A stretch of DNA of 64,000 bases from Cnuibacter physcomitrellae (GTDB lineage Bacteria > Actinomycetota > Actinomycetes > Actinomycetales > Microbacteriaceae): the NCBI RefSeq assembly GCF_014640535.1, contig NZ_BMHD01000002.1, positions 62,001 to 126,000 of the forward strand, written 5' to 3'. Each line of letters begins with the position of its first letter. Within the stretch, counting starts at the first letter, position 1. Below are positions 18,211 to 26,916 of the stretch, piece after piece. A program made the position numbers and the translations under genes. The notes under the pieces are model-generated. The model searched no databases, was not told the origin of the DNA, and was given only the letters and a program-made list of their open reading frames with translations.

Positions 18211-18660
18211 ATGCCCATCACGATCAGGCCGGTCGAACAGAGCGAGTTCTTCGCCTGGTACGCCCTGTTCGCCGACTACGCGGACTTCTACGAGACCCCG
18301 CTCTCCGACGAGACCGCGGTCCTCGTGTGGAGCTGGATCATCGACCCGGCCGCGGAGCTCGACGCCCTCGTCGCGGTCGACGAGGAGGGCGCGCTCGTCG
18401 GGTTCGCCCACCACCGCACGTTCCTGCGCCCGCTCGCCGGGTCGAAGGGCATCTACCTCGACGACCTCTTCGTCTCCCCCGCTCACCGCGGGAAGGGCGT
18501 CGGCACGCAGCTGATCGACGCCGTCGCCGAGATCGGCAAGAGCCGCCGCGCGAGCATCGTGCGCTGGATCACCGCCGACGACAACGAGACCGCGCAGCGC
18601 CTCTACGACAAGGTCGCTCAGAAGACGACGTGGGTCACCTACGACAAGGAGCTCGCGTGA
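18211..18660 (+). CDS. GNAT family N-acetyltransferase
   Basis: 149 aa acetyl-CoA-dependent acyltransferase. The pyrophosphate-binding loop is seen in LFVSPAHRGKGVGTQLI (R-x-x-G-x-G), followed by ITADDNETAQRLYDKVA, the usual motif B end of GNAT folds. Substrate unknown. The ATG at 18211 has GGAGG six bases upstream; two upstream ATG/GTG codons give a non-conserved, Thr-rich extension. It overlaps the next gene by 4 nt. Confidence 0.88.
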   Translation: MPITIRPVEQSEFFAWYALFADYADFYETPLSDETAVLVWSWIIDPAAELDALVAVDEEGALVGFAHHRTFLRPLAGSKGIYLDDLFVSPAHRGKGVGTQLIDAVAEIGKSRRASIVRWITADDNETAQRLYDKVAQKTTWVTYDKELA

Positions 18661-18896
18661 TCCAGCTCGGCACCCGGTGGTCGGTCGGCGACGAGGCGCC
18701 CTCGTCGCTGCCGCAGGCGGTCACAGACGCTGTGCTCGAGGTGGAGGCCGAGCTCTCCGAGCAGGGCGTCGACGTCGCCGACTGGAAGTGGACGCTCACC
18801 TGGCTCGAGGGCCGGCCCGTCGTCGAACTCGACGACGACACCGTGATCGAGTACGACCCCGCCGCCGACGAGGCAATCGTCACTCCGGGCGAGTAG
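18657..18896 (+). CDS. Conserved small acidic protein of unknown function
   Basis: 79 aa from a GTG that overlaps the acetyltransferase stop (GTGA). The protein is acidic and soluble, starting VIQLGTRWSVGDEAPSSLP and containing the core WKWTLTWLEGRPVVELDDD. No catalytic motif. Tight coupling to the GNAT gene suggests related function, but none can be named. Confidence 0.7.
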   Translation: MIQLGTRWSVGDEAPSSLPQAVTDAVLEVEAELSEQGVDVADWKWTLTWLEGRPVVELDDDTVIEYDPAADEAIVTPGE

Positions 18897-18953
18897 TCGC
18901 GGCGGTTCGGGCCGGAGAGGGAACCCATCCGCGCCCCGCGGACACTCCTGGGT

Positions 18954-19499
18954 ATGAACGACGACATCCGACCCTCTCGCGAGCTCCGAGCGGACCGTGG
19001 CGGCCGGGTCCTCCCGGCCCTGGCGGTGGGGAGCGGCATCCTCGCCATCACCGTGATCGCCCTCGCGGCGGTCACGCTCTCGAGGGGCGGTCACAGCGCC
19101 CCCGCTGAGGCTGCGGCGCCCTCCCCCGTGGTGTCGACGGCCGCGGCGCCCGCACCCTCGTCGGACACGCCGTCGCCCGCCGCGACCGCACCGCCGCCTG
19201 TCGCACCGGTCGCCGACCCGGTGCTCGACGCGCAGGCCGCCTACGACCTCTGCGTCGCGGGTGCGGACCCCTGGGACTCCGCGGTCGTCACTCCGCAGGG
19301 CGAGCTGCCGCCCGCGCCGACGACCAGTCTCGCCTCATTCGAGGAGAGCGAGGCCGACTCCTCGGCTGAGGGCACCTGGACGGTCGTCATCCCCGTCGTG
19401 CGCGAGCACGAGGAGGGTCCTCGCGACGGGATCAAGGTCTGCACGATCACGGGCAGCGCCGACGCCCCCGAGGTCTCGGTCACCGACGCCCTGCACTGA
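18954..19499 (+). CDS. Membrane-anchored or secreted protein of unknown function
   Basis: 181 aa. A short cytoplasmic stretch with basic residues is followed by one hydrophobic helix (about residues 19-44), then a Pro/Ala/Ser-rich linker of about 45 residues and an extracytoplasmic domain with two cysteines (YDLCVAG and KVCTITG) that could form a disulfide. No known domain recognised. A long hairpin follows its stop. Confidence 0.7.
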   Translation: MNDDIRPSRELRADRGGRVLPALAVGSGILAITVIALAAVTLSRGGHSAPAEAAAPSPVVSTAAAPAPSSDTPSPAATAPPPVAPVADPVLDAQAAYDLCVAGADPWDSAVVTPQGELPPAPTTSLASFEESEADSSAEGTWTVVIPVVREHEEGPRDGIKVCTITGSADAPEVSVTDALH

Positions 19500-19528
19500 G
19501 TGCGCACGGCATGGTCGCGGTGGCTTTC

Positions 19529-19601
19529 GCGGGTTGCGCCCGCTGAGCGCGCGCTCGTCGCCCTGGAAGGGACGACGGCGCGCTCGGCGGGCACAACCCG
19601 C
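19529..19601. terminator. Long hairpin between convergent genes
   Basis: 24-nt arms at 19529-19552 and 19578-19601 pair with only two mismatches; the 25-nt loop holds a further CGTCG/CGACG stem. It lies between the 3' ends of the secreted-protein gene and the methyltransferase gene and can act as a terminator in both directions. Unusually long for that job. Confidence 0.6.
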
Positions 19602-19614
19602 GGGGTCTCCCCGG

Positions 19615-20421
19615 TCAGCCCCGGGCGATGATCTCGAAGTGGGGGAACGCGAACACCCCGGACGGGGCGTCCACCCACTCCAGCCACGCCGACCGGATCG
19701 CCTCCAGCTCGAAGCGCGTCGCAGCGCCGATCTCCAGGGCCCGAGCGCCGAACGCGCTCTCGATCACCCGATCCGCCCAGGAGGTGCCCCACCAGTCCCG
19801 CTCGGCGTCCGAGGCGAAGCACCACGTCGACGCGGTCGTCTGCACGTCGTCGAACCCCGCGGCGAGAGCCCAGGCCTTCAGGCTGCGGCCCGCGTCCGGG
19901 TCGCCCGCGTTGGAGCGCGCGACCTCGTGGTACAGGTCGAGCCAGGCGACGAGGCCCGGGAGCTCGGGCGAGAACACCGTCGCGCCGTAGTCGACGTCGC
20001 GGGCCGCGACGATCCCACCCGGCTTGACGACACGGCGGAACTCGCGGAGGGCGTCGACCGGATCGGCGAGGTGCTGCAGGACCTGATGCGCGTGCACGAC
20101 GTCGAAGGTGTCGTCGTCGAACGGGAGATGGTAGGCGTCACCGGTGACGAACTCGACGGTGTCGACGCCTTGATCGCGGGCGAGCGCGTTCGCCTGGTCG
20201 ACGATCTCCTCGGCGGCGTCGAGGCCGACGACCCTCCCGGGCGCGAGACGTCGGGCGAGGTCGACGGTGATCGTGCCCGGACCCGCGCCCACGTCGAGCA
20301 GGCTCATCCCCGCCGAGAGGTGCGGGAGGAGGTACGCCGCCGAGTTCTCGGCGGTGCGCCAGGTGTGGGAGCGCAGGACGCTCTCGTGATGGCCGTGGGT
20401 GTACTGCTCGTGGGCTGCCAT
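19615..20421 (-). CDS. Class I SAM-dependent methyltransferase
   Basis: 268 aa. Rossmann motif I reads LLDVGAGPGTITVDLA (about residues 40-55), motif II GRVVGLDAAEEIV, and the post-I acidic motif YHLPFDDDTFDVVHAHQVLQHL, as in the UbiE/Methyltransf_11 group. Acceptor unknown. The start ATG at 20421 follows TAGTCT by exactly six bases; that -10-like box overlaps the stop codon of the upstream benE gene, so the gene may be transcribed as a leaderless mRNA from its own promoter as well as with benE. Confidence 0.88.
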   Translation of the reverse strand: MAAHEQYTHGHHESVLRSHTWRTAENSAAYLLPHLSAGMSLLDVGAGPGTITVDLARRLAPGRVVGLDAAEEIVDQANALARDQGVDTVEFVTGDAYHLPFDDDTFDVVHAHQVLQHLADPVDALREFRRVVKPGGIVAARDVDYGATVFSPELPGLVAWLDLYHEVARSNAGDPDAGRSLKAWALAAGFDDVQTTASTWCFASDAERDWWGTSWADRVIESAFGARALEIGAATRFELEAIRSAWLEWVDAPSGVFAFPHFEIIARG

Positions 20422-20427
20422 GGCCTC

Positions 20428-20433
20428 AGACTA
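20428..20433 (-). promoter_or_regulatory. -10 box TAGTCT for leaderless methyltransferase mRNA
   Basis: Complement of AGACTA; six bases separate it from the ATG at 20421. It overlaps the benE stop codon at 20431-20433. Confidence 0.4.
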
Positions 20434-21684
20434 CGGCTTCGCGGGCTCCTCGGTCGCGCGGCGGCGCCTCCAGGGGAAGGCGGCCCACAGCATGATGAGG
20501 GCGCCGACGACCAGTCCCCAGAACGCGGACCCGATCCCCAGGATCGAGACGCCGGAGGCGGTCACCAGGAACGTGGCGATGGCGGGGATGCGCTGCCCCG
20601 GCTCCTCCAGCGCGTTGCCCACCGCGGTCACGAGTGCGCCCAGCAGCGCGAGACCTGCGACGGCGGTGATCAGCACCGGTGGGGCGGCGCCGATGAGCGC
20701 GGTGGCGACGCCCGCACCGAGACCCAGCACCACCCATCCGATGCCCGCCGTGAACGACGCGATCCAGCGCTTCGAGCGGTCGGGATGCGCATCCGGGCCG
20801 GCCATGATGGCCGCCGTGATCGCGGCGAGGTTGAGCGCATGGCCACCGAAGAACGACCCGACCGCGGTCGCCGCACCCGAGGTGACGAGCGCCGCACGAG
20901 GCGGCACGGTGTAGCCGAAGGTCGACATGACGGCGAAGCCCGGCACGTTCTGGCCGGCCATGGTGACGATGAACAGCGGCAGCCCGAGACCCACGATGAC
21001 CAGCGGGTCGAAGGATGGGAGGACGAACTGCAGCGACGGGGCCACGTGCGCCTGGTCGAGCCAGCCCGTCCCGGCGCTGACGAGGATGGCGATCACGGCG
21101 GTGAGCATCGCAGCAGGCACGGCCCACCGGGGCGCCAGCCGGAACAGCACCAGCCAGACGCCGATGACGGGCAGCGCGAGCCACGGCACCTGGACGGCGG
21201 CCGTGATCGGCGCGACGCAGATGGGGAAGAGGATGCCGGCGAGCATCGCCCCGGCGAGCGGCCTCGGGATGCTCGTGATGGCCCGACCGAGGGCCGGCCA
21301 GAGCCCGCACAGCACGATCAGCAGGCCGCACACGAGGAAAGCGCCCACGGCCGCCCGGAAGTCGCCGGTGGTGGCCGAGGCGGCCACGAGCAGCGCGGCA
21401 CCGGGTGTCGACCAGGCGAACGAGATCGGGATGCGGAACCGCCAGGCCAGCCCGATGCAGCACAGCCCCGTGAGCACGCTCAGGACGAGGAGCCCGCTCG
21501 ATGCCTGTTCCGGCGTCGCGCCGACGGCCTGGAGCCCCGCGATGACCAGGACGAACGACGACGCGAACCCGGTGATGACCGAGACGAGCCCGGCCGCGAT
21601 GGGCTGGAGCAGGTTACGCCGACTTCTCTTCGCGGCGCGCGGTCCGCGGGACGATCGTCGGCGCCGCGTTCGCGACCACGGCAT
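20431..21684 (-). CDS. benE: Benzoate/H(+) symporter BenE family transporter
   Basis: 417 aa, about twelve hydrophobic helices. The family is recognised from [31 protein letters not shown] and the [15 protein letters not shown] region, all BenE-typical. The real substrate could differ from benzoate; no aromatic catabolism genes are nearby. The only ATG in frame (21684) lies 71 nt inside clpX and gives a very basic N-terminus ([10 protein letters not shown]). Conserved sequence begins only after the clpX stop, so a CTG start nearby cannot be excluded. Placed 3' of clpX and probably partly co-transcribed with it. Confidence 0.83.
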   Translation of the reverse strand: MPWSRTRRRRSSRGPRAAKRSRRNLLQPIAAGLVSVITGFASSFVLVIAGLQAVGATPEQASSGLLVLSVLTGLCCIGLAWRFRIPISFAWSTPGAALLVAASATTGDFRAAVGAFLVCGLLIVLCGLWPALGRAITSIPRPLAGAMLAGILFPICVAPITAAVQVPWLALPVIGVWLVLFRLAPRWAVPAAMLTAVIAILVSAGTGWLDQAHVAPSLQFVLPSFDPLVIVGLGLPLFIVTMAGQNVPGFAVMSTFGYTVPPRAALVTSGAATAVGSFFGGHALNLAAITAAIMAGPDAHPDRSKRWIASFTAGIGWVVLGLGAGVATALIGAAPPVLITAVAGLALLGALVTAVGNALEEPGQRIPAIATFLVTASGVSILGIGSAFWGLVVGALIMLWAAFPWRRRRATEEPAKP

Positions 21685-22891
21685 CCTTCGTGACGATCAC
21701 ACGCGCGACCTCGTCGGTGGACGGCACCTCGAACATGATGGGGCCGAGCACCTCCTCCATGATCGCGCGGAGACCGCGGGCGCCCGTCTGCCGGAGGACG
21801 GCGAGGTCGGCGATCGCCTCGAGCGCCTCCTGCTCGAACTCGAGCTGCACGCCGTCGAGCTCGAACATGCGCTGGTACTGACGCACGAGCGCGTTGCGCG
21901 GAGTGGTGAGGATCTCCATCAGCGCCTCCTGGTCGAGCGGCGTCACCGTGGTGACGACGGGGAGGCGCCCGATGAACTCGGGGATGAGCCCGAACTTGTG
22001 GAGGTCTTCCGGGAGCACCTCGCTGAAGAGGTTGACGTCCTCCCGCTTGGAGTGCAGCGGCGCGTTGAAGCCGATGCCGCGCTTGCCCGCCCGCTGGGAG
22101 ATGATCTCCTCGAGCCCCGCGAAGGCGCCCGCCACGATGAACAGCACGTTCGTCGTGTCGATCTGGATGAACTCCTGGTGCGGATGCTTCCGCCCGCCCT
22201 GCGGCGGGACGCTCGCCACGGTGCCCTCGAGGATCTTCAGCAGCGCCTGCTGCACGCCCTCGCCCGACACGTCGCGCGTGATCGACGGGTTCTCCGCCTT
22301 GCGGGCGATCTTGTCGACCTCGTCGATGTAGATGATGCCGGTCTCGGCGCGCTTGACGTCGTAGTCGGCGGCCTGGATCAGCTTGAGGAGGATGTTCTCG
22401 ACGTCCTCCCCCACGTAGCCCGCCTCGGTGAGGGCGGTGGCGTCGGCGACGGCGAACGGGACGTTCAGGCGCTTCGCGAGCGTCTGCGCCAGGTAGGTCT
22501 TGCCGCAGCCGGTCGGGCCGATGAGGAGGATGTTGCTCTTCGCGATCTCGACCTCGTCGGCCTTGGCCTCGGCCGAGACGATCGCGCTGCGCGCCCGGGT
22601 GCGCTTGTAGTGGTTGTAGACCGCGACCGAGAGCGCGCGCTTCGCGGCGTCCTGCCCGATCACGTACTCCTCGAGGAACTGGTAGATCTCCTTGGGCTTC
22701 GGCAGCTCGAACTCGCTCGCCGCCTCCTCGCCCGCCTCGGAGAGCCGCTCCTCGATGATCTCGTTGCACAGCTCGACGCACTCGTCGCAGATGTACACGC
22801 CGGGGCCAGCGATGAGCTGCTGCACCTGCTTCTGGCTCTTGCCGCAGAAAGAGCACTTCAGCAGGTCGGCGCTCTCACCAATGCGTGCCAT
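21614..22891 (-). CDS. clpX: ATP-dependent Clp protease ATP-binding subunit ClpX
   Basis: 425 aa AAA+ unfoldase that feeds substrates to ClpP1P2. The N-terminal zinc-binding domain has four cysteines (CSFC near residues 13-16 and CDEC near 35-38). Walker A GPTGCGKT is near residue 125 and the RIGFN/GRLPV pore and sensor regions follow. GAGGAGG precedes the ATG. A TAGGCT -10 box (complement of 22924-22929) suggests its own promoter, separate from clpP1P2 because a strong hairpin lies between. Confidence 0.97.
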   Translation of the reverse strand: MARIGESADLLKCSFCGKSQKQVQQLIAGPGVYICDECVELCNEIIEERLSEAGEEAASEFELPKPKEIYQFLEEYVIGQDAAKRALSVAVYNHYKRTRARSAIVSAEAKADEVEIAKSNILLIGPTGCGKTYLAQTLAKRLNVPFAVADATALTEAGYVGEDVENILLKLIQAADYDVKRAETGIIYIDEVDKIARKAENPSITRDVSGEGVQQALLKILEGTVASVPPQGGRKHPHQEFIQIDTTNVLFIVAGAFAGLEEIISQRAGKRGIGFNAPLHSKREDVNLFSEVLPEDLHKFGLIPEFIGRLPVVTTVTPLDQEALMEILTTPRNALVRQYQRMFELDGVQLEFEQEALEAIADLAVLRQTGARGLRAIMEEVLGPIMFEVPSTDEVARVIVTKDAVVANAAPTIVPRTARREEKSA

Positions 22892-22923
22892 CGCACGGCC
22901 TCCTCACGCTTGCGGTTCCATGA

Positions 22924-22929
22924 AGCCTA
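22924..22929 (-). promoter_or_regulatory. -10 box TAGGCT upstream of clpX
   Basis: Complement of AGCCTA, giving a leader of about 25-30 nt before the clpX ATG with its GAGGAGG site. A GTGACC 15 nt upstream could be the -35. Confidence 0.4.
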
Positions 22930-22980
22930 ACCCGAACCCCGGACGGTCACGGGCATCCACGCTCTATTCGCCCGCATTCG

Positions 22981-23028
22981 CGCCGAAGGGCGCATCCCGG
23001 AGCGGACTCCTGGATGCGCCCTTCGGCG
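22981..23028 (-). terminator. 17-bp hairpin between clpP2 and clpX
   Basis: Arms 22981-22997 and 23012-23028 are perfectly complementary (core CGCCGAAGGGCGCATCC) with a 14-nt loop. It lies 27 nt beyond the clpP2 stop. No T-tract. It should end the clpP1P2 transcript and uncouple clpX. Confidence 0.7.
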
Positions 23029-23054
23029 TGTGCGCCAGCGGACGGCGGGTCTGG

Positions 23055-23741
23055 TCAGCCGACCAGGGCCGGGACGTTCTTCCGGCTCGCGAGCACCTGG
23101 TCGATGAGGCCGTACTCCAGCGCCTCGTCGGCCGACAGGATCTTGTCGCGGTCGATGTCCTTGTTGACCTGGTCGATGGTGCGGTTCGAGTGGGTCGAGA
23201 GGGTGGTCTCGAGCCACGTGCGCATGCGCAGGATCTCGCGGGCCTGGATCTCGATGTCGGACGCCTGTCCCTGACCGGCCTGGCCCACGGCCGGCTGGTG
23301 GATGAGGATGCGGGCGTTCGGCAGGGCGAGGCGCTTGCCGGGGGTGCCGGCGGCGAGGAGCACCGCGGCGGCGGAGGCCGCCTGGCCGAGGCACACCGTC
23401 TGGATCTGCGGACGCACGTACTGCATCGTGTCGTAGATCGCGGTCATCGCGGTGAACGAGCCACCGGGAGAGTTGATGTACATCTCGATGTCGCGGTCGG
23501 GATCCTGCGACTCGAGCACCAGCAGCTGGGCCATGATGTCGTCGGCCGAGGCGTCGTCGATCTGCACGCCGAGGAAGATGATGCGGTCCTCGAACAGCTT
23601 GGCGTAGGGGTCCTGGCGCTTGAAGCCGTAGGCGGTGCGCTCCTCGAAGCTCGGGAGGATGTAGCGGCTCGACGGCATCATGCCGGCGGCAGCCGCCGCC
23701 TGGCCTGCGTCGCCCGCGGAACGGAAGGTGGGGGTCTCCAT
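23055..23741 (-). CDS. clpP2: ATP-dependent Clp protease proteolytic subunit ClpP2
   Basis: 228 aa serine peptidase of family S14. The catalytic Ser lies in CLGQAASAAAVLL and the His in RILIHQPA; the Asp follows in KDIDRDKIL. The N-terminal propeptide-like region is Ala/Met-rich. In actinobacteria ClpP1 and ClpP2 form a mixed tetradecamer. The ATG at 23741 starts METPTFRS; upstream GTG/ATG codons give non-conserved sequence. Directly follows clpP1 on the same strand (40-nt gap). Confidence 0.95.
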   Translation of the reverse strand: METPTFRSAGDAGQAAAAAGMMPSSRYILPSFEERTAYGFKRQDPYAKLFEDRIIFLGVQIDDASADDIMAQLLVLESQDPDRDIEMYINSPGGSFTAMTAIYDTMQYVRPQIQTVCLGQAASAAAVLLAAGTPGKRLALPNARILIHQPAVGQAGQGQASDIEIQAREILRMRTWLETTLSTHSNRTIDQVNKDIDRDKILSADEALEYGLIDQVLASRKNVPALVG

Positions 23742-23781
23742 TGCAGTTCTCTCTTCTGAGGTCGTGTCGTTCGGGTGCGGG

Positions 23782-24375
23782 TCAGGACTGGGGCTCGTCG
23801 GTGCCGCCGCCGCCCACGACATCCGTCGCGAACTCGCGCACGTGGTCGACGAATCCGTACTCCAGGGCCTCCTGCGCGCTGAACCAGCGGTCGCGGTCGC
23901 CGTCGGCGTTGACCTGCTCGACGGACTTGCCCGTCTGAGCCGCGGTGATCTCGGCGAGGCGCTGCTTCATGCTGAGGATGAGCTGTGCCTGCGTCTGGAT
24001 GTCGGACGCGGTGCCGCCGAAGCCGCCGTGCGGCTGGTGGAGCAGGACGCGCGCATTCGGGGTGATGTAGCGCTTGCCCTTGGTGCCGCTCGTGAGCAGG
24101 AACTGCCCCATCGAGGCGGCCATGCCGATGCCGACGGTGACGATGTCGTTCGGCACGAACTTCATGGTGTCGTAGATCGCCATGCCGGCCGTGATCGAGC
24201 CGCCGGGCGAGTTGATGTAGAGGTAGATGTCGCGCTTCGGGTCCTCGGCAGCGAGCAGCAGGATCTTCGCGCAGATCTCGTTCGCGTTGTCGTCACGCAC
24301 CTCGGAGCCGAGCCAGATGATGCGGTCCTTGAGCAGTCGGTCGAAGACGCTGACGGGGAAAGCCTGATCGGCCAT
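23782..24375 (-). CDS. clpP1: ATP-dependent Clp protease proteolytic subunit ClpP1
   Basis: 197 aa S14 peptidase. The catalytic Ser is in [12 protein letters not shown] and the His in VLLHQPHGG. The [14 protein letters not shown] stretch is the family signature after the His. Partner of ClpP2. A TAGATT -10 box (complement of 24409-24414) and a GGGAG ribosome site precede it. No clear ClgR box was found. Confidence 0.96.
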   Translation of the reverse strand: MADQAFPVSVFDRLLKDRIIWLGSEVRDDNANEICAKILLLAAEDPKRDIYLYINSPGGSITAGMAIYDTMKFVPNDIVTVGIGMAASMGQFLLTSGTKGKRYITPNARVLLHQPHGGFGGTASDIQTQAQLILSMKQRLAEITAAQTGKSVEQVNADGDRDRWFSAQEALEYGFVDHVREFATDVVGGGGTDEPQS

Positions 24376-24480
24376 GTGTAGTCGCTCCCATTCACTTTCA
24401 GTGCTCTGAATCTACTGGGCCCGCCCCCTCCCCGGGCCCCTGTTCGCCGTCGGCAGAGCGTGTGCGCCCGCACCTCCCCG

Positions 24481-24540
24481 GGCTTTGTCCACCTTTCCGT
24501 CGCGAATCGGGCGAAACGCGACGGAAAGGTGGACAAAGCC
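24481..24540. repeat. 24-bp perfect inverted repeat between tig and clpP1
   Basis: Arms 24481-24504 and 24517-24540 are exact complements around a 12-nt loop; a few more G-C pairs extend the stem beyond one mismatch. The arms include GTCCACCTTTCCGTCGCG. It may end tig transcription, but its length and perfection are beyond what termination needs, so a mobile intergenic repeat is possible. Confidence 0.65.
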
Positions 24541-24626
24541 GGGGTGGGCGGGGCGGGGCGGGAACGACGGAGGGCCGCCCCGCGGTGTGCGGGACGGCCC
24601 TCCGGATGCGCGGGGCGCGCAGGGCG

Positions 24627-25985
24627 TCAGTGCGAGTGGCCCTCGTGGTCGTGGTCGTGACCCTCGTGGTCGTCGTCGGCGTCGAGCAGGTTCTCGCCAC
24701 CCGTCTCGCGGGCCAGCTGCGTGAACTCGGACAGGTCGACGGCCTTGCCGTTGGTGTCGGTGACCTTCGCCTTGTCGAGCACGATCGCGAGCGCCTTGTT
24801 GCGGGCGACCTCGGCCACCATGGCGGGGATCTGGTTCGACTCGGAGAGGAGCTTCACGAACTCGTTCGGGTCCATGCCGTACTGGGCGGAGGACTGCACG
24901 AGGTACTGGGTAAGCTCGTCCTGGCTGACCTTGACCTCCTCGCGGTCGACGACCGCGTCGAGCAGGATCTGCGTGCGGAAGGTCTTCTCGCTCGACTCGG
25001 TGACCTCGGCGCGGTGCGTGTCGTCCTCGAGGCGGTTCTCGCTCTCGAGGTGACGGTGCACCTCGTCCTCGATGAGGGCCGGCGGCACGGGCACGTCGAC
25101 CTGCTCGAGCAGGGTCTCGACGATCCTGGTGCGTGCCTCCGACGCCTGGCCGAAGGCCTTCTGGCTCGCGACCTGCTCCTTGAGGCTGGTCTTCAGCTCG
25201 TCGAGGGTGTCGAACTCGCTCGCGATCTGCGCGAAGTCGTCGTCCGCCTCCGGCAGCTCGCGCTCCTTGACGGCGTTGAGGGTCACGCTGACCTCGGCGT
25301 CGCGGCCGGCGTACTCGCCCCCGAGCAGGGGCGCGGTGAACGTGGTGCTCTCGCCCGCGGTCAGGGTGTCGAGGGCCTCGTCGATGCCCTCGAGGAGCTC
25401 GCCGGAGCCGATCTCGTAGGAGATGTTGGAGGCGGTGTCGACCTCGACGTCGTCGACGGTGGCGACGAGGTCGATCTGGGCGAAGTCGCCGGTCTTGGCC
25501 GGGCGGTCGACCGTGACGAGGGTGCCGAAGCGGGTGCGGAGGCGCTCGAGCTCGGCGTCGACGTCCTCGTCGGACACGTCGACCGGCTCGACCTCGACGG
25601 CGAGGCCCTCGTAGTCGGGGAGGTCGATCTCGGGACGCACGTCGACCTCGATCGCGAGCTCGAGGTCGCCGGAGAAGTCGGCGGCCTTCGGCCACTCGAC
25701 GATGTCGGCCTGCGGACGGCCGAGCGGGCGGAGCTCGTTCTCGGAGACGGCCTGGCGGTAGAACGTGTCGATGCCGTCGTTGACGGCGTGCTCGAGCACG
25801 GCCTCCTTGCCGACACGCTGGTTGATGACGGGCGGCGGCACCTTGCCCTTGCGGAAGCCGGGCACCTGGATCTGCGCGCCGATGTGCTCGTACGCGTGGT
25901 CGATGCTGGGCTTCAGCTCCTCGGGCGTCACCGAGATGGCGATCTTCACCCGGGTCGGGCTCAGCTTCTCGATCGTGCTCTTCAC
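24627..25985 (-). CDS. tig: Trigger factor (ribosome-associated chaperone, peptidyl-prolyl isomerase)
   Basis: 452 aa. The N-terminal ribosome-binding domain includes the signature [11 protein letters not shown] near residue 43, then an FKBP-type isomerase domain (about 160-240) and the C-terminal chaperone arms. It binds nascent chains at the ribosome exit tunnel. The GTG at 25985 has AGGAG nine bases upstream and starts VKSTIEKLS, as in relatives. The C-terminus ends in a His/Asp-rich tail ([13 protein letters not shown]), a likely metal-binding addition. Upstream of clpP1P2, the usual actinobacterial order. Confidence 0.96.
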   Translation of the reverse strand: MKSTIEKLSPTRVKIAISVTPEELKPSIDHAYEHIGAQIQVPGFRKGKVPPPVINQRVGKEAVLEHAVNDGIDTFYRQAVSENELRPLGRPQADIVEWPKAADFSGDLELAIEVDVRPEIDLPDYEGLAVEVEPVDVSDEDVDAELERLRTRFGTLVTVDRPAKTGDFAQIDLVATVDDVEVDTASNISYEIGSGELLEGIDEALDTLTAGESTTFTAPLLGGEYAGRDAEVSVTLNAVKERELPEADDDFAQIASEFDTLDELKTSLKEQVASQKAFGQASEARTRIVETLLEQVDVPVPPALIEDEVHRHLESENRLEDDTHRAEVTESSEKTFRTQILLDAVVDREEVKVSQDELTQYLVQSSAQYGMDPNEFVKLLSESNQIPAMVAEVARNKALAIVLDKAKVTDTNGKAVDLSEFTQLARETGGENLLDADDDHEGHDHDHEGHSH

Positions 25986-26048
25986 GATTGGTGTCTCCTG
26001 GATCTTCCGGCGGCCTGCGGTGCCCACGGGCCTGATGTGGTGAACGTG

Positions 26049-26123
26049 TCGGGGCGACAGGATTCGAACCTGCGACCTCCCGCTCCCAAAGCGGGCGCTC
26101 TAGCCAAGCTGAGCTACGCCCCG
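26049..26123 (-). tRNA. tRNA-Pro(TGG)
   Basis: 75 nt. Acceptor CGGGGCG/CGCCCCG, D-arm TAGCTCAGC, anticodon stem CCCGC/GCGGG with loop TTTGGGA (anticodon TGG), T-loop TTCGAAT, discriminator A. CCA not encoded. A TAGACT -10 lies about 75 nt upstream. Confidence 0.95.
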
Positions 26124-26224
26124 GTCGCCCGGATGAGCGGGCCGGTGACCCGCTCCGGTTCACGAACTGCGACGTGCTCCGGCGAAATGGCCTCCGCAAG
26201 TCTACGGCATGCCACGCCGTGTAC

Positions 26225-26230
26225 TACGAT
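26225..26230 (+). promoter_or_regulatory. -10 box TACGAT upstream of tRNA-Gly
   Basis: About 29 nt before the tRNA 5' end. The implied leader contains a small CGGGC-GTAT-GCCCG hairpin. Confidence 0.35.
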
Positions 26231-26258
26231 GTTCTGGTGCCCGGGCGTATGCCCGCAC

Positions 26259-26329
26259 GGGGATGTAGCTCAATGGTAGAGCCTCAGTCTTCCAAACTGA
26301 TTACGCGGGTTCGATTCCCGTCATCCCCT
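26259..26329 (+). tRNA. tRNA-Gly(TCC)
   Basis: 71 nt. Acceptor GGGGATG/CATCCCC, anticodon stem CAGTC with loop TTCCAAA (anticodon TCC), T-loop TTCGATT, discriminator T. CCA not encoded. Divergent from the tRNA-Pro gene. Confidence 0.95.
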
Positions 26330-26393
26330 CCCTAGTGTTGATCCCGAGACCGTAGTTCCACTTTCAGTAGAAGCGTCGAAGGGATCACGATCG

Positions 26394-26849
26394 ATGACCA
26401 CTCCGAGCCCGACAGCAGGCCCGACCTCTGGCCCCGCTCCCCGCGGACGCTGGAAGCGCCCTGCCTACCTGGTCCTCGTCGTCGCCGCCTTCGCGGTCGT
26501 GGTCGCCGTCTGGTTCCACACCCCCACCGTGGAGGTCGAGTCCGGTTCCGCGGACGGCGGGTACTCCACGGCGACGTGCGCGAACGCAGGGCCCTCGCGG
26601 TTCGACTCTCCCACCGTTCACCGGGGCCAGGAGGTCCGCTCCGACCCGGCCATGGAGACGTTCAACACGCAGGTCATCAAGAACGACATCGAGTCGCTCC
26701 GCGTCGACCTCGCCTGCGACCAGGCCCGCGACGGGCACACGAACACCCTGATCGTCACGACCTTCGCCGCCGGAGCCGCCCTGCTGTTCGGCTACGCCGG
26801 GCTCTGGCGTCGGCGCGCCGGCGCGGTGCCACCGACGCCTGTGTCCTGA
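26394..26849 (+). CDS. Hypothetical protein with two membrane segments
   Basis: 151 aa. A Pro/Thr/Gly-rich cytoplasmic start is followed by a hydrophobic helix (about residues 23-41), an external domain of about 75 residues with two cysteines (ATCANAG and LACDQA) and a second helix near the C-terminus followed by arginines. No known domain. GAAGGGATC is the ribosome site. Ends in a hairpin shared with the convergent gene. Confidence 0.7.
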   Translation: MTTPSPTAGPTSGPAPRGRWKRPAYLVLVVAAFAVVVAVWFHTPTVEVESGSADGGYSTATCANAGPSRFDSPTVHRGQEVRSDPAMETFNTQVIKNDIESLRVDLACDQARDGHTNTLIVTTFAAGAALLFGYAGLWRRRAGAVPPTPVS

Positions 26850-26855
26850 TCGCAC

Positions 26856-26890
26856 GAAGGGGGCGGCCGCGCGATGCGGTCGCCCCCTTC
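26856..26890. terminator. Bidirectional hairpin
   Basis: GAAGGGGGCG / CGCCCCCTTC with an inner GCCGC/GCGGT extension (15 bp allowing one G-U). Lies between two convergent genes. Confidence 0.65.
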
Positions 26891-26916
26891 GGTGTCTCCG
26901 GGTCAGCTGTCGCCGG

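Noticed and set aside
24376-24480. ClgR operator upstream of clpP1
   Set aside because: I looked for the GTTCGC-N5-GCG palindrome known from actinobacterial clp promoters and did not see it.
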